A stretch of 64,000 nt of DNA from Cyanobacteriota bacterium (lineage in GTDB: Bacteria; Acidobacteriota; Vicinamibacteria; Vicinamibacterales; UBA2999): contig JAIEMQ010000002.1 of NCBI GenBank assembly GCA_019752015.1, forward strand, positions 62,001-126,000, written 5' to 3'. The notes beneath the pieces are model-generated. The model was not told where the DNA came from, ran no database searches, and worked only from the letters and a program-made list of their open reading frames with translations. The position numbers were made by a program, and so were the translations under genes. Of the stretch, positions 43,279 through 53,049 are shown one piece after another. Positions within the stretch are counted from its first letter, which is position 1, and each line of letters begins with the position of its first letter.

Positions 43279-44462
43279 GTTGCCGCGCGCGCGGAGGCGT
43301 CGCGCGCGTGCCTGGTGCGAAGGCCCGCGAACGACACGACGAACGCGATCGCCATCAGCCCGGCAGCGCTCATGTACGGCGTGGTCATGCCGTAGGCGTC
43401 GTAGACATAACCTCCCAGCGCCGGACCGGCCACGCGGCCGAGACTCGCCAGTGACGATGCCAGGCCGAGGATGCCGCCTTGATCGTCGGGGTCGGCCAGG
43501 CGCGACACCATCGACGACAGCGACGGGTTGTTGAAGCCCATGCCGACCGCCATCACGAACAGCGCGCCAAGCAGCGTCGGCACGTTCCACACCAACGGGA
43601 TCAGTCCGATGCCGATCGCGATGGCACAGATCGCCAGCGGAATCAGCTTGCGCTCGGGGATCACCTTCACGACCCTGCCGACCAGCACGCCCTGGACGAG
43701 CGCGAGAATGACGCCGATGAAGGCGAACACGAAGCCGATGGTCGACGCCTTGTAGCCGAATCGTGCTTCGCTGAAGATGGCGAACGTCGCCTCGAAGCAG
43801 GCAAACGCCAGCGTGACGAGAAAATAGAGTGCCAGCAACAGCAGCAGCGTCGGGTTGCGCGACGCGTGACGGAACGCTTCCAGCCGGCCGAGGCTCTTCG
43901 TGACCGTGTTCACCGGGCGCGATTCAGGCAGCAGCAACCACGCCGCCATGAAGTTGGCGAAGCAGAGCGCCGACGCAAACCACATCGGCGTCTGCGGGCT
44001 GAATCGGCTCAACACCCCGCCGATCGCGGGACCGAAGATGAATCCCAGCCCGAACGCCGCGCCCACCATGCCCATCCCGCGCGCCCGATTCTCGGGCGTC
44101 GTCACATCGGCAATGTAGGCCTGCGCGGTCGGAATGTTCGCACCGGCAATGCCGCCCACAATGCGCGCGAGAAACAGGAAATTCAACGACGGCGCCAGGG
44201 CGAGGCCCAGATACGACAGGCAGGATCCGAGCAGGCCGACGAGGATGATCGGCTTGCGGCCGACGCGGTCCGACCAGCGTCCCCACACCGGCGAAAACAG
44301 GAACTGCATCAGCGAGAAACTGGTGCCGAGCAGGCCGATCTTGAATGCCGACGCGCCGAACGACTCGGCGTAGAACGGCAGCAACGGAATGATGATGCCG
44401 AACCCGAGCAGGTCGATGAAGACCGTGACGAAGATGATGACTAGCGGCGAAATTGAAGCCAC
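43275..44462 (-). CDS. MFS transporter, TetA-like
   Basis: 395 residues with twelve spans. The conserved loop 2-3 motif is GRWSDRVGRKP; the signature of drug/H+ antiporters in span 5 is GFIFGPAIGG. It belongs near TetA/multidrug MFS exporters; the substrate cannot be told. GTG start overlapping the 3' end of pcs by 22 bases, and coupled to the MBL gene by four bases. Confidence 0.9.
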   Translation of the reverse strand: MASISPLVIIFVTVFIDLLGFGIIIPLLPFYAESFGASAFKIGLLGTSFSLMQFLFSPVWGRWSDRVGRKPIILVGLLGSCLSYLGLALAPSLNFLFLARIVGGIAGANIPTAQAYIADVTTPENRARGMGMVGAAFGLGFIFGPAIGGVLSRFSPQTPMWFASALCFANFMAAWLLLPESRPVNTVTKSLGRLEAFRHASRNPTLLLLLALYFLVTLAFACFEATFAIFSEARFGYKASTIGFVFAFIGVILALVQGVLVGRVVKVIPERKLIPLAICAIAIGIGLIPLVWNVPTLLGALFVMAVGMGFNNPSLSSMVSRLADPDDQGGILGLASSLASLGRVAGPALGGYVYDAYGMTTPYMSAAGLMAIAFVVSFAGLRTRHARDASARAAT

Positions 44463-45121
44463 AGGGACAACGCGACGTAATAAACCGGGAACACCAGCGA
44501 GATCATCGTCCAGGGACCATCAACCGCCGGCAGCCGCCAGATGATCCAGGTAAAGACGACGGCCCAGATTGTACCCAGCGCCAGCGTCGGCCACTTGAGC
44601 ACGATCGTCCGCGACGGATAGATGTAGCGAATCGGCACGAACACCAGCACCGCAAGCGTCCCGAGGATGATCGCGTTCGCCATCTGCGGGAGGTGCAGGA
44701 CGTAGAGATACACGACGACGATGTTCCAGTACGACGGGAAGCCCGTGAAAAAGTAATCCGTTGATGCGATCTTCGCGTCTCCCTGCGCGAAGCCGTAGGC
44801 GCTCGACAGCACTATCGCCGCGCAGATCGGAAACGCCGACGGCACCAGATCAGCCTGCCAGACGACGAGCGCGGGAATGAAGACATACATCAGGTAGTCG
44901 ACGATGTCGTCGAGCTTCGCGCCGTCGAAATTCGGCAGGCGTTCCTTGACCTTCAACCCGCGCGCCAGCACGCCGTCGGTCGCATCGACGAACGTGGCGG
45001 CGACCATGCAGATGAAGACGGCGCGGAAGTTGTGGGCGAAGGTCATGCCGGTGGCGAGCAGCGCGATGACGGCGCCGAGCGCCGTATAGATGTGCGCGAT
45101 CCAGGGAAGGATCGGGGGCAC
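44441..45121 (-). CDS. pcs: Phosphatidylcholine synthase-like CDP-alcohol phosphotransferase
   Basis: 226 residues, seven to eight spans. The CDP-alcohol phosphotransferase motif is present: DGVLAR, then PNFDGAKLDDIVD. The longer spacing between AR and G, and the PNFDG-KLDDIVD wording, match the Pcs branch, which joins choline to CDP-diacylglycerol directly. The GTG at 45121 starts two bases after the thyX stop. Location: inner membrane. Confidence 0.85.
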   Translation of the reverse strand: MPPILPWIAHIYTALGAVIALLATGMTFAHNFRAVFICMVAATFVDATDGVLARGLKVKERLPNFDGAKLDDIVDYLMYVFIPALVVWQADLVPSAFPICAAIVLSSAYGFAQGDAKIASTDYFFTGFPSYWNIVVVYLYVLHLPQMANAIILGTLAVLVFVPIRYIYPSRTIVLKWPTLALGTIWAVVFTWIIWRLPAVDGPWTMISLVFPVYYVALSLWLQFRR

Positions 45122-45123
45122 GT

Positions 45124-46671
45124 TCAGAGACGGCGTTGCGCGTTCGGGAAGGAGTTCCAGACCGGCACGCCGCAGAAGTGCGAGCCTTCCGTGCAGCGCG
45201 GCGACACGATCTTGTTGCGCAGCACGCACGGCGGGCCGAGATAGCGTCCGAGCTGCGGGTGGATCTCCTTGACCTGCGTGATCTCGTCCATCGACGCCAG
45301 GTAAATCTCTTCCTGGGCGTTGAAGCAGGTGCGCAGCGTCCACTTGTGCTGCAGCGCAATGAACGAGCCGGACTCGACCAGGCGCAGCGCCTTGGCGTTC
45401 GGCAGGATGTAGAGCGCGTACTCGAGCGGCACACCGAGGGCGAGCAGCTTGTTCTTCGCCGCCCAGGCGTCGTTCATCGCCTGCTCGTAGACCGCCTGCG
45501 CGGCGGCATTCTGCCGGATCAGGCGCGGCGTGATGTAGTCGGGCGCCGTGGTGTCGGCGAGCGTCATCATCGGCCGCGACGCCGGCACCATGCGGTGCCG
45601 CTGATCCTGCGAGTCGGCGGTGTGACTGAGGCGCTTCTCGAACACGTAGCTGGCGTGATTGAGCGCGCGCATCATCGGCGAGTGATACGCGACGTCGAGC
45701 ATGTCGACGCGGTACGGATTCTTCGCCGGATTCATCACGCGATCGATCGCTTCTTCGTCCGACATCGCCGAGGTGGTGATGCCGAACGTCGAGCGGACCG
45801 CATCGGCGACCACACGCTCGGCGCCGGCCGACCAGTCGCGAAGCCGCGACACACGGTTGCCGAGGCGGCGATCGAATTCGACGGCGAACGCATCGCCGGA
45901 CATCGTCGCCGTCGGGAACCCCATCTCCGGGAGCGTGTCGCGCTCGAAGGTGTTGAAGCCGATCTTCTCGAAGAACATCGGGTCGACTTCCTTGACGAGG
46001 TCGACCATTGCGCCGATGACCATCGCGGCTTCGTACGGCACGTCACCGGCGTTGAGCATCCGGTTGAGGCGATGGAGCACGATGCCCGAGACGGTGTGCA
46101 CCATCGAGGTGAAGGCGCCGATCGGAATCACGTAGCGCGCCGTCTCGATCGCTTTCTTCTCGGCCTCGCGCTCGACGGTCTTCAACCGCGCCGGCGTATT
46201 GGTGTCGCGGACGTAGCGCAGCTCCTTCAGGATCGCCCACGCATCGTCCTTGAGCAGCGCCGAGAGTTGCGAGTAGGAATCCCACGCGCGCAGCACCGCC
46301 TGTTCGTAGACGTCGATCGCTTCGCCGGTGATCGGCGGCACGAAGGCGCGCGGCTCGTTCAATTTGACGTAGCGCTGGCTCGACTGCTCGGAGTTATAGA
46401 ACGGGTACGAGTGGAGCACGCTCCACACGAGCTGGCGCGAAATGTTTTCGAGTCCGAACTCGAAATGCGCATGCTGAAACACGGTGTGATGGCCGCCGTC
46501 GAAGGTCAGCGGACCAATCGAATCGCGTTGTTTATCGGTGACTTCACTGCGCTCGATGACGCGCGGCGAATAACAGGTGCGCGCCGCCGCGATCGCGCCG
46601 TCGTACGGAACGGCCGGAGACGATCGCAACGTGATTTTCGGTGGAGCCGTGGCGAGCGCGAGAGCGGGCAT
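45124..46671 (-). CDS. thyX: Two-domain flavin-dependent thymidylate synthase-like protein
   Basis: 515 residues, about twice the length of usual ThyX, with two ThyX-like halves. The first half has the SEQSSQRY part of the active-site motif (~95) but LHS in place of RHR; the second half has RHR (~357) without the SxRY part. The halves may form one site together. ThyX makes dTMP from dUMP with FAD and methylene-folate. The long form is common in Acidobacteriota and relatives, but its activity is not assured. A TATAAT box lies thirteen bases before the ATG. Confidence 0.8.
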   Translation of the reverse strand: MPALALATAPPKITLRSSPAVPYDGAIAAARTCYSPRVIERSEVTDKQRDSIGPLTFDGGHHTVFQHAHFEFGLENISRQLVWSVLHSYPFYNSEQSSQRYVKLNEPRAFVPPITGEAIDVYEQAVLRAWDSYSQLSALLKDDAWAILKELRYVRDTNTPARLKTVEREAEKKAIETARYVIPIGAFTSMVHTVSGIVLHRLNRMLNAGDVPYEAAMVIGAMVDLVKEVDPMFFEKIGFNTFERDTLPEMGFPTATMSGDAFAVEFDRRLGNRVSRLRDWSAGAERVVADAVRSTFGITTSAMSDEEAIDRVMNPAKNPYRVDMLDVAYHSPMMRALNHASYVFEKRLSHTADSQDQRHRMVPASRPMMTLADTTAPDYITPRLIRQNAAAQAVYEQAMNDAWAAKNKLLALGVPLEYALYILPNAKALRLVESGSFIALQHKWTLRTCFNAQEEIYLASMDEITQVKEIHPQLGRYLGPPCVLRNKIVSPRCTEGSHFCGVPVWNSFPNAQRRL

Positions 46672-46777
46672 TGAGGCTGGCGCAATTATACGCTCTCACC
46701 TGCTGTTTCCTGAGGCCGGGCTTGGTGTAAGATGCAAGGCCGCGCCGGATAGACCGGCGCAAAACAAGGACAATCTA

Positions 46778-47173
46778 ATGGCACGTCTTCTCGGGACCGT
46801 CGCGCTCGCGATCGCGCTTTCTGCCGGCCTCGCCGCGCAGCAGCTCGCACCGGCGGACGCCGGCGCATTCATGGGTTCGTGGTCGTTGATGCTCGACACG
46901 CCGCAGGGCAGCTTCGACCAGAGCATGGTGCTCAAGGACGAGGGCGGCAAGGTCGTCGCCGAAATGTCGAGCCAGATGCAGCCCGACGTTCAGAAAGTCA
47001 CAGATATCAGCAAGAAGGGCGAGGATCTGATCCTGAAGTTCCAGGGCAACTTTCAGGGTATGCCGTTCGACGCGACGATCACGCTGACGCCGGATGGCAC
47101 CGACAAGTGCAAGGTGGCCTTCGACATCAACGGCGGTCAGTTCACGATGAACGGGACGGGGACCAAGAAATAG
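46778..47173 (+). CDS. Small secreted protein, unknown function
   Basis: 131 residues with a signal peptide 1-20 (ending GLAAQ). The body is beta-strand rich, with a repeated pattern of polar strands (GSWSLMLDTPQGSFDQSMVLKD, FDATITLTPDGTDKCKVAFDI), like small lipocalin-type or DUF-type binding proteins. AAGGA lies eight bases before the ATG. Followed by a tandem ATTTCGG repeat and a strong terminator, so it is a single-gene transcript. Confidence 0.8.
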   Translation: MARLLGTVALAIALSAGLAAQQLAPADAGAFMGSWSLMLDTPQGSFDQSMVLKDEGGKVVAEMSSQMQPDVQKVTDISKKGEDLILKFQGNFQGMPFDATITLTPDGTDKCKVAFDINGGQFTMNGTGTKK

Positions 47174-47207
47174 ATCTCAGATTTCGGATTTCGGATTTCA
47201 GATCTAA

Positions 47208-47238
47208 GGTCGGGCGCTGATCGCGCCCGGCCTTTTTT
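47208..47238 (+). terminator. Rho-independent terminator
   Basis: GGTCGGGCGC and GCGCCCGGCC pair across a TGATC loop with one G-U, followed by six T. It ends the transcript of the small secreted protein gene. Confidence 0.85.
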
Positions 47239-47252
47239 CTTTGTCGCGCTGT

Positions 47253-47621
47253 TTAAAACAGGAACGACGATGAGGCGAGGTTCTTCGCGAGGATCGAGCC
47301 CTTTGGCGCCGACGCGATGGCCTTGGCGCGGTGCGCCGATGCGATCGAGCCTTGCGTCATCAGCGACGCCGCGAATTCCATTTCGGCGCTCGGCGCGGTG
47401 GTCATCGCCATCGCCTTCTTGACCCAGTTGTAGCCGTCGACACGGATCGTCTCGTCCACCGCGGCCCACGCGCGCAGCTCGGGCTTCCGGTTGTTCTCGC
47501 GCAGATGCACCGCCTGCTTGTAGGATTCGATCAGGTAGCCGGCATCGAACCAGGCGCTGCTGTCGGTGGTCGTCGCCAGCGCGCGCGCCATCACGCTCTT
47601 GAGCAGTTCCTGCGCGAGCAC
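47253..47621 (-). pseudogene. 3' fragment of an unknown protein gene
   Basis: 122 codons of helical, coding-like sequence (ALATTTDSSAWFDAGYLIESYKQAVHLREN, TIRVDGYNWVKKAMAM). The frame stays open further upstream (VELRAQASWVLAQELL) but soon becomes the antisense of the gene fragment on the other strand. I therefore read it as a gene whose 5' part was lost in the same event that cut the neighbour. Family not recognised. Confidence 0.5.
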
Positions 47622-47627
47622 CCAGGA

Positions 47628-48293
47628 CGCCTGCGCACGAAGCTCGACGAGTATTACAACGGCAACGGCACATCTTCCCGCGTCCGCATCAGCCTGCCGC
47701 GTGGTGGCTATTCAGCTCAGTTTTCCGACCTGACTCGTGAGAGCTCAGGCGAGTCAGGGAGGAACCTCGCCGCAGCGGCCGCAGGCCGCGAAGGCGGGTC
47801 TCGCCGATCGTGGGCAGTAGTCCCGCTCGCGGCTCTGCTCGTGATCGTCATCGCCGCCATGGTCTTCTGGCTTGGCCGCGATCGCCGTGTGCCGGCGGAC
47901 TTGCGCCCCACGGCGGCGGTGCTGCCGTTCGAGGCGAACATGATCGGCGGCGATAACAGCAACTACTCGGCCCTGATCACTGAAGCCGTCACCAGTGAAC
48001 TGGCGCGCCTGGGAACCATCAGCGTGGCCTCGTACACGAGCGCGATGCAGTTCGAAGGCCGCCGCCCGTCGATGAGTGACGTGGCCGCGGCGCTCAAATC
48101 TCACTACGTCGTCGAGGCATCGGTCGACGACGAGGCGAGCGAAATCCTGATCGTGGCGCGGATTGTGAATTCGGAAACCGATCGCAAGATGTGGGTCGCC
48201 GATTATCGCGGTCAACGAGACGATGTCCGCGGCATCGCGCAGCGAATCGCCTTCGACGTAAGCGCCGCAATCCTCGAACGCGAGCGAAAGTAG
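47628..48293 (+). pseudogene. 5'-truncated TolB-like regulatory membrane protein
   Basis: About 221 codons survive. The fragment begins within the segment that normally precedes the span in these proteins (LRTKLDEYYNGNG, VRISLPRGGYSAQF), then has one membrane span (~PLAALLVIVIAAMVFWLG) and a TolB-N-like domain (LPFEANMIGGDNSNYSALITEAVTSELARLG). The N-terminal DNA-binding or sensor part is missing and no start codon with coding sequence lies upstream. A GC-rich palindromic word (GGGTCTCGCCGATC) stands at 47796. Confidence 0.7.
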
Positions 48294-48301
48294 CAACCCA
48301 A

Positions 48302-49063
48302 CTAAGCCATAGTTTGGCCGCCGCAAATGTTGTACGTCTGCCCGGTGATCGCCGACGCATCAGCGCTGCACAGGAACTTCACCAGCGCTGACACTTCGGC
48401 AGGGTCGATGATCCGTTTGATCGGCACCGCCGAGATCTGCCGATCCTTGAATTCATCGAACGTCACCTTCGCGTGTTTCGCCCCTTGCGCCATGCCGAGC
48501 GCGGCCATGTCGGTCTCCACCCATCCGGGAGCGATCGCGTTGACGGTGATCTTGCGCTTGAGAACTTCGAGAGACAGCGCGCGCGTGAATCCGATCACAC
48601 CGTGCTTCGACGCACAGTACGCGGTGTAGCCCGGCACGCCAAATCGCCCAAGCACCGATGACAGATTGACGACGCGCCCGCCGTCCGCCATCAGCGGAAG
48701 GATCTGGCGCGTCACCAGGTACATGCCAAACAGGTTCGTGTCGAGCGTCTGCTTCCAGCGCACGACAACGGATCCCTGCACCACTTCGCCGCCGCCGACG
48801 CCGGCGTTGTTGATCAGCACGTTGACGTGGTTCACCGTGCCATGAAGCTTGCCGAATCCGTGCGCCACGCTCGCTTCATCCGACACGTCCATGGCGATCG
48901 CCGTCGCCTGCGCGCCCTTGCTGGTGATCTCGCCTGCCGTCTGCTGCAGTTGCGACTCGGTCCTGGACGTGATGACGATGTGCGCGCCGGGTTCGGCGAA
49001 CGCCAGCGCAATCGCGCGGCCTATGCCGCGCCCGCCGCCGGTGACGACGACGGTCCTACTCAT
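48302..49063 (-). CDS. SDR-family oxidoreductase (FabG-like)
   Basis: 253 residues. Rossmann motif TGGGRGIG at 8-15, NNAG near 86, catalytic Ser in NLSS and YTAYCASK with Tyr/Lys near 152-156. Classical short-chain dehydrogenase, NAD(P)-dependent. Close to 3-oxoacyl-ACP reductases, but many relatives have other substrates. Its ATG lies eight bases inside the def gene. Confidence 0.92.
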   Translation of the reverse strand: MSRTVVVTGGGRGIGRAIALAFAEPGAHIVITSRTESQLQQTAGEITSKGAQATAIAMDVSDEASVAHGFGKLHGTVNHVNVLINNAGVGGGEVVQGSVVVRWKQTLDTNLFGMYLVTRQILPLMADGGRVVNLSSVLGRFGVPGYTAYCASKHGVIGFTRALSLEVLKRKITVNAIAPGWVETDMAALGMAQGAKHAKVTFDEFKDRQISAVPIKRIIDPAEVSALVKFLCSADASAITGQTYNICGGQTMA

Positions 49064-49601
49064 CGGCCTCGTCTTCGTCTCCCTGGCGCGTGTGATAGCG
49101 CGAGTACTCCTCGAGATAGGTCAGCGACTCGAAGCTCTTCATGCGATCGAGAAACAGCACCCCGTCGAGGTGATCGGTCTCGTGCTGCACGACGCGCGCC
49201 GGAAAATCCTTCAACTCGAGCTCGAAGCGCTTGCCGTGCCGATCGAGGGCCGACACCTTGATGTGCTGCGCGCGAGGCACGCGGCCGCGCACTTCCGGAA
49301 TGCTGAGGCAGCCCTCCCAGCCCTCGACGGTCGCGTCGCCGATGGGAAGGATCTCGGGATTGATGAACGTCACGGCATCACCTTCGCCGCGGCCGTCGGG
49401 ATCGAGCATCGCCACGAACACGCGCAGTCCCTCGTGGACCTGCGGCGCGGCCAGTCCGACACCGGAATACTCGTACATCGTGTCGATCATGCTGTCGATG
49501 AACTGCTGAATCACCGGGTTCTTGAGCTCGCTCTTGTCCAGGGTCCGCGCCTTGGTGCGGAGGACGGGGTGGCCCATGCGAGCCACTTTCAAAATCGACA
49601 T
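49056..49601 (-). CDS. def: Peptide deformylase
   Basis: 181 residues with all three motifs: GVGLAAPQ, EGCLSIPE (metal Cys) and QHETDHLDG (metal His, catalytic Glu). It removes the formyl group from new proteins. The ATG at 49601 follows TAGAAT by six bases, so the mRNA may be leaderless, and the -35 would fall in a CTTGGGR array. Followed by the overlapping SDR gene. Confidence 0.95.
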   Translation of the reverse strand: MSILKVARMGHPVLRTKARTLDKSELKNPVIQQFIDSMIDTMYEYSGVGLAAPQVHEGLRVFVAMLDPDGRGEGDAVTFINPEILPIGDATVEGWEGCLSIPEVRGRVPRAQHIKVSALDRHGKRFELELKDFPARVVQHETDHLDGVLFLDRMKSFESLTYLEEYSRYHTRQGDEDEADE

Positions 49602-49607
49602 GGGAGA

Positions 49608-49613
49608 ATTCTA
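49608..49613 (-). promoter_or_regulatory. -10 box six bases before the def ATG
   Basis: Reverse strand TAGAAT, the same hexamer and spacing as at 15639-15644. Confidence 0.45.
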
Positions 49614-49616
49614 TAC

Positions 49617-49693
49617 TTTGGGACTTGGGGCTTGGGACTTGGGACTTGGGGCTTGGGACTTGGGACTTGGGGCTTGGGGCTTGGGGCTTGGGG
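49617..49693. repeat. Eleven tandem heptamers CTTGGGR
   Basis: Eleven copies, varying at the last base (A or G); the first begins T. Lies between the divergent def and Nudix genes and ends seven bases before the Nudix ATG. Confidence 0.95.
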
Positions 49694-49700
49694 CTGGTAA

Positions 49701-50246
49701 ATGCACTCACACGACGAGACGCCGCCGTATAAGTTCTGTCCGGTCTGCGGCAGTGCGCTCGAGCCTCGCGTTCTGAAGATCACCGAGCCGAAGCGCCTGT
49801 GCTGCACGAACACGGCCTGCGGCTTCATCTTCTACCTGGATCCGAAAATTGCGGTCGGCACGATCATCCGCGTTGGCGGCAACGGCAAGATTGTCCTCGT
49901 CAAGCGCGCCATCGAGCCGGGGTACGGCAAGTGGGTGTTCCCCGGAGGATATGTCGATCGCGGCGAGGAGATCACGCTGGCGGCGTTACGTGAAGCGCGC
50001 GAAGAAGCCGGCCTCGACGTGCGGCTTGATCACCTGATCAATATCTACTCGTATGCCGGACGCTCCCCGATCATCGTCGTGTATGCGGCGACGATGATTT
50101 CCGGGGAGATGGCCACCGATGACGAAGGCCTCGAGATTCGCGAGTTCGATCTCGACGAGATCCCGTGGGACGACCTCGCGTTCCGCAGCACGCGAGAGGC
50201 GCTTCGCGATTACATCGACGGGAAAATCACTGCACCAACACGCTGA
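49701..50246 (+). CDS. Nudix hydrolase with zinc ribbon (NADH pyrophosphatase-like)
   Basis: 181 residues. N-terminal zinc ribbon CPVCG ... CCTNTACG (two Cys pairs), then a Nudix box (GGYVDRGEEITLAALREAREEAGL) fully matching GX5EX7REUXEEXGU. Substrate may be NADH, ADP-ribose or similar. The ATG is seven bases after a CTTGGGR array, and no other ribosome site is seen. Confidence 0.93.
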   Translation: MHSHDETPPYKFCPVCGSALEPRVLKITEPKRLCCTNTACGFIFYLDPKIAVGTIIRVGGNGKIVLVKRAIEPGYGKWVFPGGYVDRGEEITLAALREAREEAGLDVRLDHLINIYSYAGRSPIIVVYAATMISGEMATDDEGLEIREFDLDEIPWDDLAFRSTREALRDYIDGKITAPTR

Positions 50247-50327
50247 ATCTGTTGAGCGGGTGAGCTGTTGAACGTTTGATCTGAATGCTCCAGATCAAAA
50301 GCTCAACAGATCACCAGGTCAACAGCT
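50247..50327. terminator. Long imperfect hairpin between convergent genes
   Basis: Two ~39-base arms built of CTGTTGA/TCAACAG words (50247-50285 and 50289-50327) pair with a few mismatches. It covers the stop of the GT-C gene and may end both transcripts. Confidence 0.55.
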
Positions 50328-51981
50328 TATTGGCCCGCCAGCGGGCTACCAGTTCGCGGGGTGAAACCTGCAAAACGCGCATTTGGGGCGTTTCGAGCAG
50401 CGGAGTGACCTGCAATCCATCCTGCTCGATCGCCCTCGGCACCCACGACCGCGAGCTACCGATGGGGTAATCCTTGAAGATGTCGACGATGACGATCCGA
50501 TCCGGCAGCGTGCCGTCGGCGCTGGCGGCGAACAAATCGCCGGGACGAAATGCGGCCGGCACGCCGGTGTAGACACCGGTCGCTGCTCCGTCGGCTTTCT
50601 GCACCACGAAGCGCTCGCGGACGTAATCGTCGAGCGCGAGCCACCGATCGATGCGCCCGACGAGCATCAGGCAGCCGAGTTCGTCGGTGCAGGCAACGCG
50701 ATCGTTCGGCTGAATGCCGTTTCGAATCTCATCGATCCCGGCAACGTGAATCGTCGGCCGGGCGGCTGCGAGCCGCGCCATCGGCGCGAGACCCCACTGG
50801 TCGATTGCCACGATGATTGCGACCAGAGCGATTGCCGCGGTACGCGCACGAGGCACGCGCGCTGTCACATCAATGGCAATCGCGATCAACATGAAGGTGA
50901 TTGGTAACAGCAGATAGTTCGTCGTGATGCCGGACTCGATGACACCGAACCACACCACCCAGCCGATCCAGATCGCGTGCATCGCGCGCTGCGATCGCAT
51001 CGCCAGCATCGCGAGCGCGAGCAACAACGTCAACGGTGTCGAGCGCGCGATCGACCAGAACATGTCCAGGGGATAGCGCGAGCCGGTAACGAGCACGTCG
51101 TTCACAAGCGCCAGCGATAACGGCGCGGTGTTGGTGGCTTGCGCGATTGAGAAGGCGAGAATCGCGGCGGTGATCGACAGGGCGATCACGGCAATGGTCC
51201 TGGCTCGCGTCGGCGCAACCAGCCACGCAATGACCATCACCACGAGCGGAATGCCGAACTGTCGATCGCCTGGGCGCTCGAACAGGTTGAGGACCTGCCA
51301 CAGGAAGAATCGCCGCACCATCGTTTCGCCGCTCGATGGCTCCATCGCGTGGAGCGCAAACAGGATCGATTGCCCGATCACCAGGCCCGCGACGGTCGAA
51401 AGAATTGCGTAGGCCCAGCGGCGTCGATCGTCACGATTCAGCAACCAGCAGAAGATCGGAATAACGGCGAGGGTGAAGGCGAGCTCGTGCGTCAGCCGCG
51501 CGATCGCCGCGGCGGCGATCATCAGCAGCCACCAGTGTCGATGCGTAAAGCACATCAGCGTCAACAAATATGCGGCGAGAAACGGCGCGTAAAACCTGGC
51601 GCTCGTCGCGGTCGCCCAAAACGGCACCGACGCCAGCGCGAATATCGATGCCACCAGTGCCGTGGTGTTGTCGGTGAGGCGGCGGATCAGCACGACCGTG
51701 AGGAACACGCTCGCGGCGGCGGCCAGCAGGCTGACCGCGCGGAAAGCCGGCAGCTCAGCACCGGCGACGGCGCCCGCGAGCCACGCCGCGTACGAATACG
51801 CAATGCCGCGATCGTAGAGGAGACCTGATGGCAGGACGGGAAGGCCGTGCGCCGCGATGCCGCGCACGGCGAAGACGGTGAACTCTTCGTCGACGGAATA
51901 CCCGGGGCGCGTCAGCTGCAGCGAGCCGATGACGATGACGAGCGCCGCCAGCGCGGCCGCCTTCGCCCAGGGTGTCGTCAC
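50311..51981 (-). CDS. Multi-pass membrane protein, GT39/ArnT-like (GT-C fold)
   Basis: 556 residues with about eleven spans. The first loop has the acidic pair of GT-C enzymes ([13 protein letters not shown]), as in ArnT/PMT proteins that move a sugar from a lipid carrier; a second region at HELAFTLAV supports this. The C-terminal ~130 residues are soluble. GTG start overlapping the aldolase stop (GTGA). Substrates unknown. Confidence 0.8.
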   Translation of the reverse strand: MTTPWAKAAALAALVIVIGSLQLTRPGYSVDEEFTVFAVRGIAAHGLPVLPSGLLYDRGIAYSYAAWLAGAVAGAELPAFRAVSLLAAAASVFLTVVLIRRLTDNTTALVASIFALASVPFWATATSARFYAPFLAAYLLTLMCFTHRHWWLLMIAAAAIARLTHELAFTLAVIPIFCWLLNRDDRRRWAYAILSTVAGLVIGQSILFALHAMEPSSGETMVRRFFLWQVLNLFERPGDRQFGIPLVVMVIAWLVAPTRARTIAVIALSITAAILAFSIAQATNTAPLSLALVNDVLVTGSRYPLDMFWSIARSTPLTLLLALAMLAMRSQRAMHAIWIGWVVWFGVIESGITTNYLLLPITFMLIAIAIDVTARVPRARTAAIALVAIIVAIDQWGLAPMARLAAARPTIHVAGIDEIRNGIQPNDRVACTDELGCLMLVGRIDRWLALDDYVRERFVVQKADGAATGVYTGVPAAFRPGDLFAASADGTLPDRIVIVDIFKDYPIGSSRSWVPRAIEQDGLQVTPLLETPQMRVLQVSPRELVARWRANKLLTW

Positions 51982-53027
51982 GCGACCGTGATTTTCTTGT
52001 CCAGGTAAACGTCCTGGATCGCGTTCAGCAGCGCCGCGCCGTCCTTCATCGGCCGCTGGAACGCCTTGCGGCCGGAGATCAACCCCATGCCGCCGGCGCG
52101 CTTGTTGATCACCGACGTCTTGATGGCTTCCTTGAGGTCGCTTTCACCCGATGACGCGCCGCCGGAATTAATTAGCCCGGCGCGGCCCATGTAGCAGTTG
52201 GCGAGCTGATAGCGCGTCAGATCGATCGGATGATCGCTCGACAGATCCGAGTAGACCTTCTGGTGCGTCTTGCCGAAGTTGATCGCGTTGTAACCGCCGT
52301 TGTTCTCGGGCAGCTTCTGCTTGATGATGTCGGCCTCGATCGTCACGCCGAGGTGATTCGCCTGGCCGGTGAGATCGGCGGCGAGATGGTAGTCGACATC
52401 CTTGGTCTTGAAAGCGGAGTTCCTCAGGTAGCACCACAGCACGGTGAACATGCCGAGCTCGTGGGCGTGCTGGAACATCTCGCTCACTTCCTGGATCTGC
52501 CGCTTCGATTCTTCCGATCCGAAGTAGATCGTCGCGCCGACGCCGGCGGCGCCCATGTCGAAGCCCTGCTTGACGCTCGCGAAGCGGATCTGATCGTACG
52601 AGTTCGGATACGAAATGAACTCGTTATGGTTGAACTTGAGAATGAACGGAATCTGGTGCGCGTACTTGCGCGCGCACATCCCGAGCACGCCGAGCGTTGA
52701 CGCCACGGCGTTACAGCCGCCTTCGATCGCCAGCTTGACGATGTTCTCGGGATCGAAATATTGCGGGTTCGGCGCGAACGATGCGCCGGCTGAGTGTTCG
52801 ATGCCCTGATCGACCGGCAGGATCGACACGTAGCCCGTGCCCGCGAGGCGGCCGTGATCGAAGAGCGACTGGAGCTTGCCGAGCACCGGCACCGGCCGGT
52901 TCGAATTGAGGTGAATGCGCTCCACGAAATCGGGGCCGGGCAGGTGCAGCGATTCTTTCGGGATCCTGGCTTTGTGCTGCAGCAGTCCGGCGGCCTCGGC
53001 TCCGAGGATCTCTTCTACGGTGGGCAT
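51978..53027 (-). CDS. fbaB: Class I fructose-bisphosphate aldolase
   Basis: 349 residues of the bacterial/archaeal class I (DhnA/FbaB) family: [11 protein letters not shown] at ~72, [11 protein letters not shown], and [22 protein letters not shown]; Schiff-base lysine in the late barrel strands. It splits fructose-1,6-bisphosphate into triose phosphates in glycolysis. A TAAAGT box lies nine bases before the ATG. Coupled to the downstream GT-C gene by a four-base overlap. Confidence 0.93.
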   Translation of the reverse strand: MPTVEEILGAEAAGLLQHKARIPKESLHLPGPDFVERIHLNSNRPVPVLGKLQSLFDHGRLAGTGYVSILPVDQGIEHSAGASFAPNPQYFDPENIVKLAIEGGCNAVASTLGVLGMCARKYAHQIPFILKFNHNEFISYPNSYDQIRFASVKQGFDMGAAGVGATIYFGSEESKRQIQEVSEMFQHAHELGMFTVLWCYLRNSAFKTKDVDYHLAADLTGQANHLGVTIEADIIKQKLPENNGGYNAINFGKTHQKVYSDLSSDHPIDLTRYQLANCYMGRAGLINSGGASSGESDLKEAIKTSVINKRAGGMGLISGRKAFQRPMKDGAALLNAIQDVYLDKKITVA

Positions 53028-53049
53028 AACCTGATTACTTTATCACCGC

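Noticed and set aside
47331..47627. Upstream part of the plus-strand frame joined to the TolB-like fragment
   Set aside because: It is the antisense of the reverse-strand fragment and has no similarity to the missing N-terminal domain.
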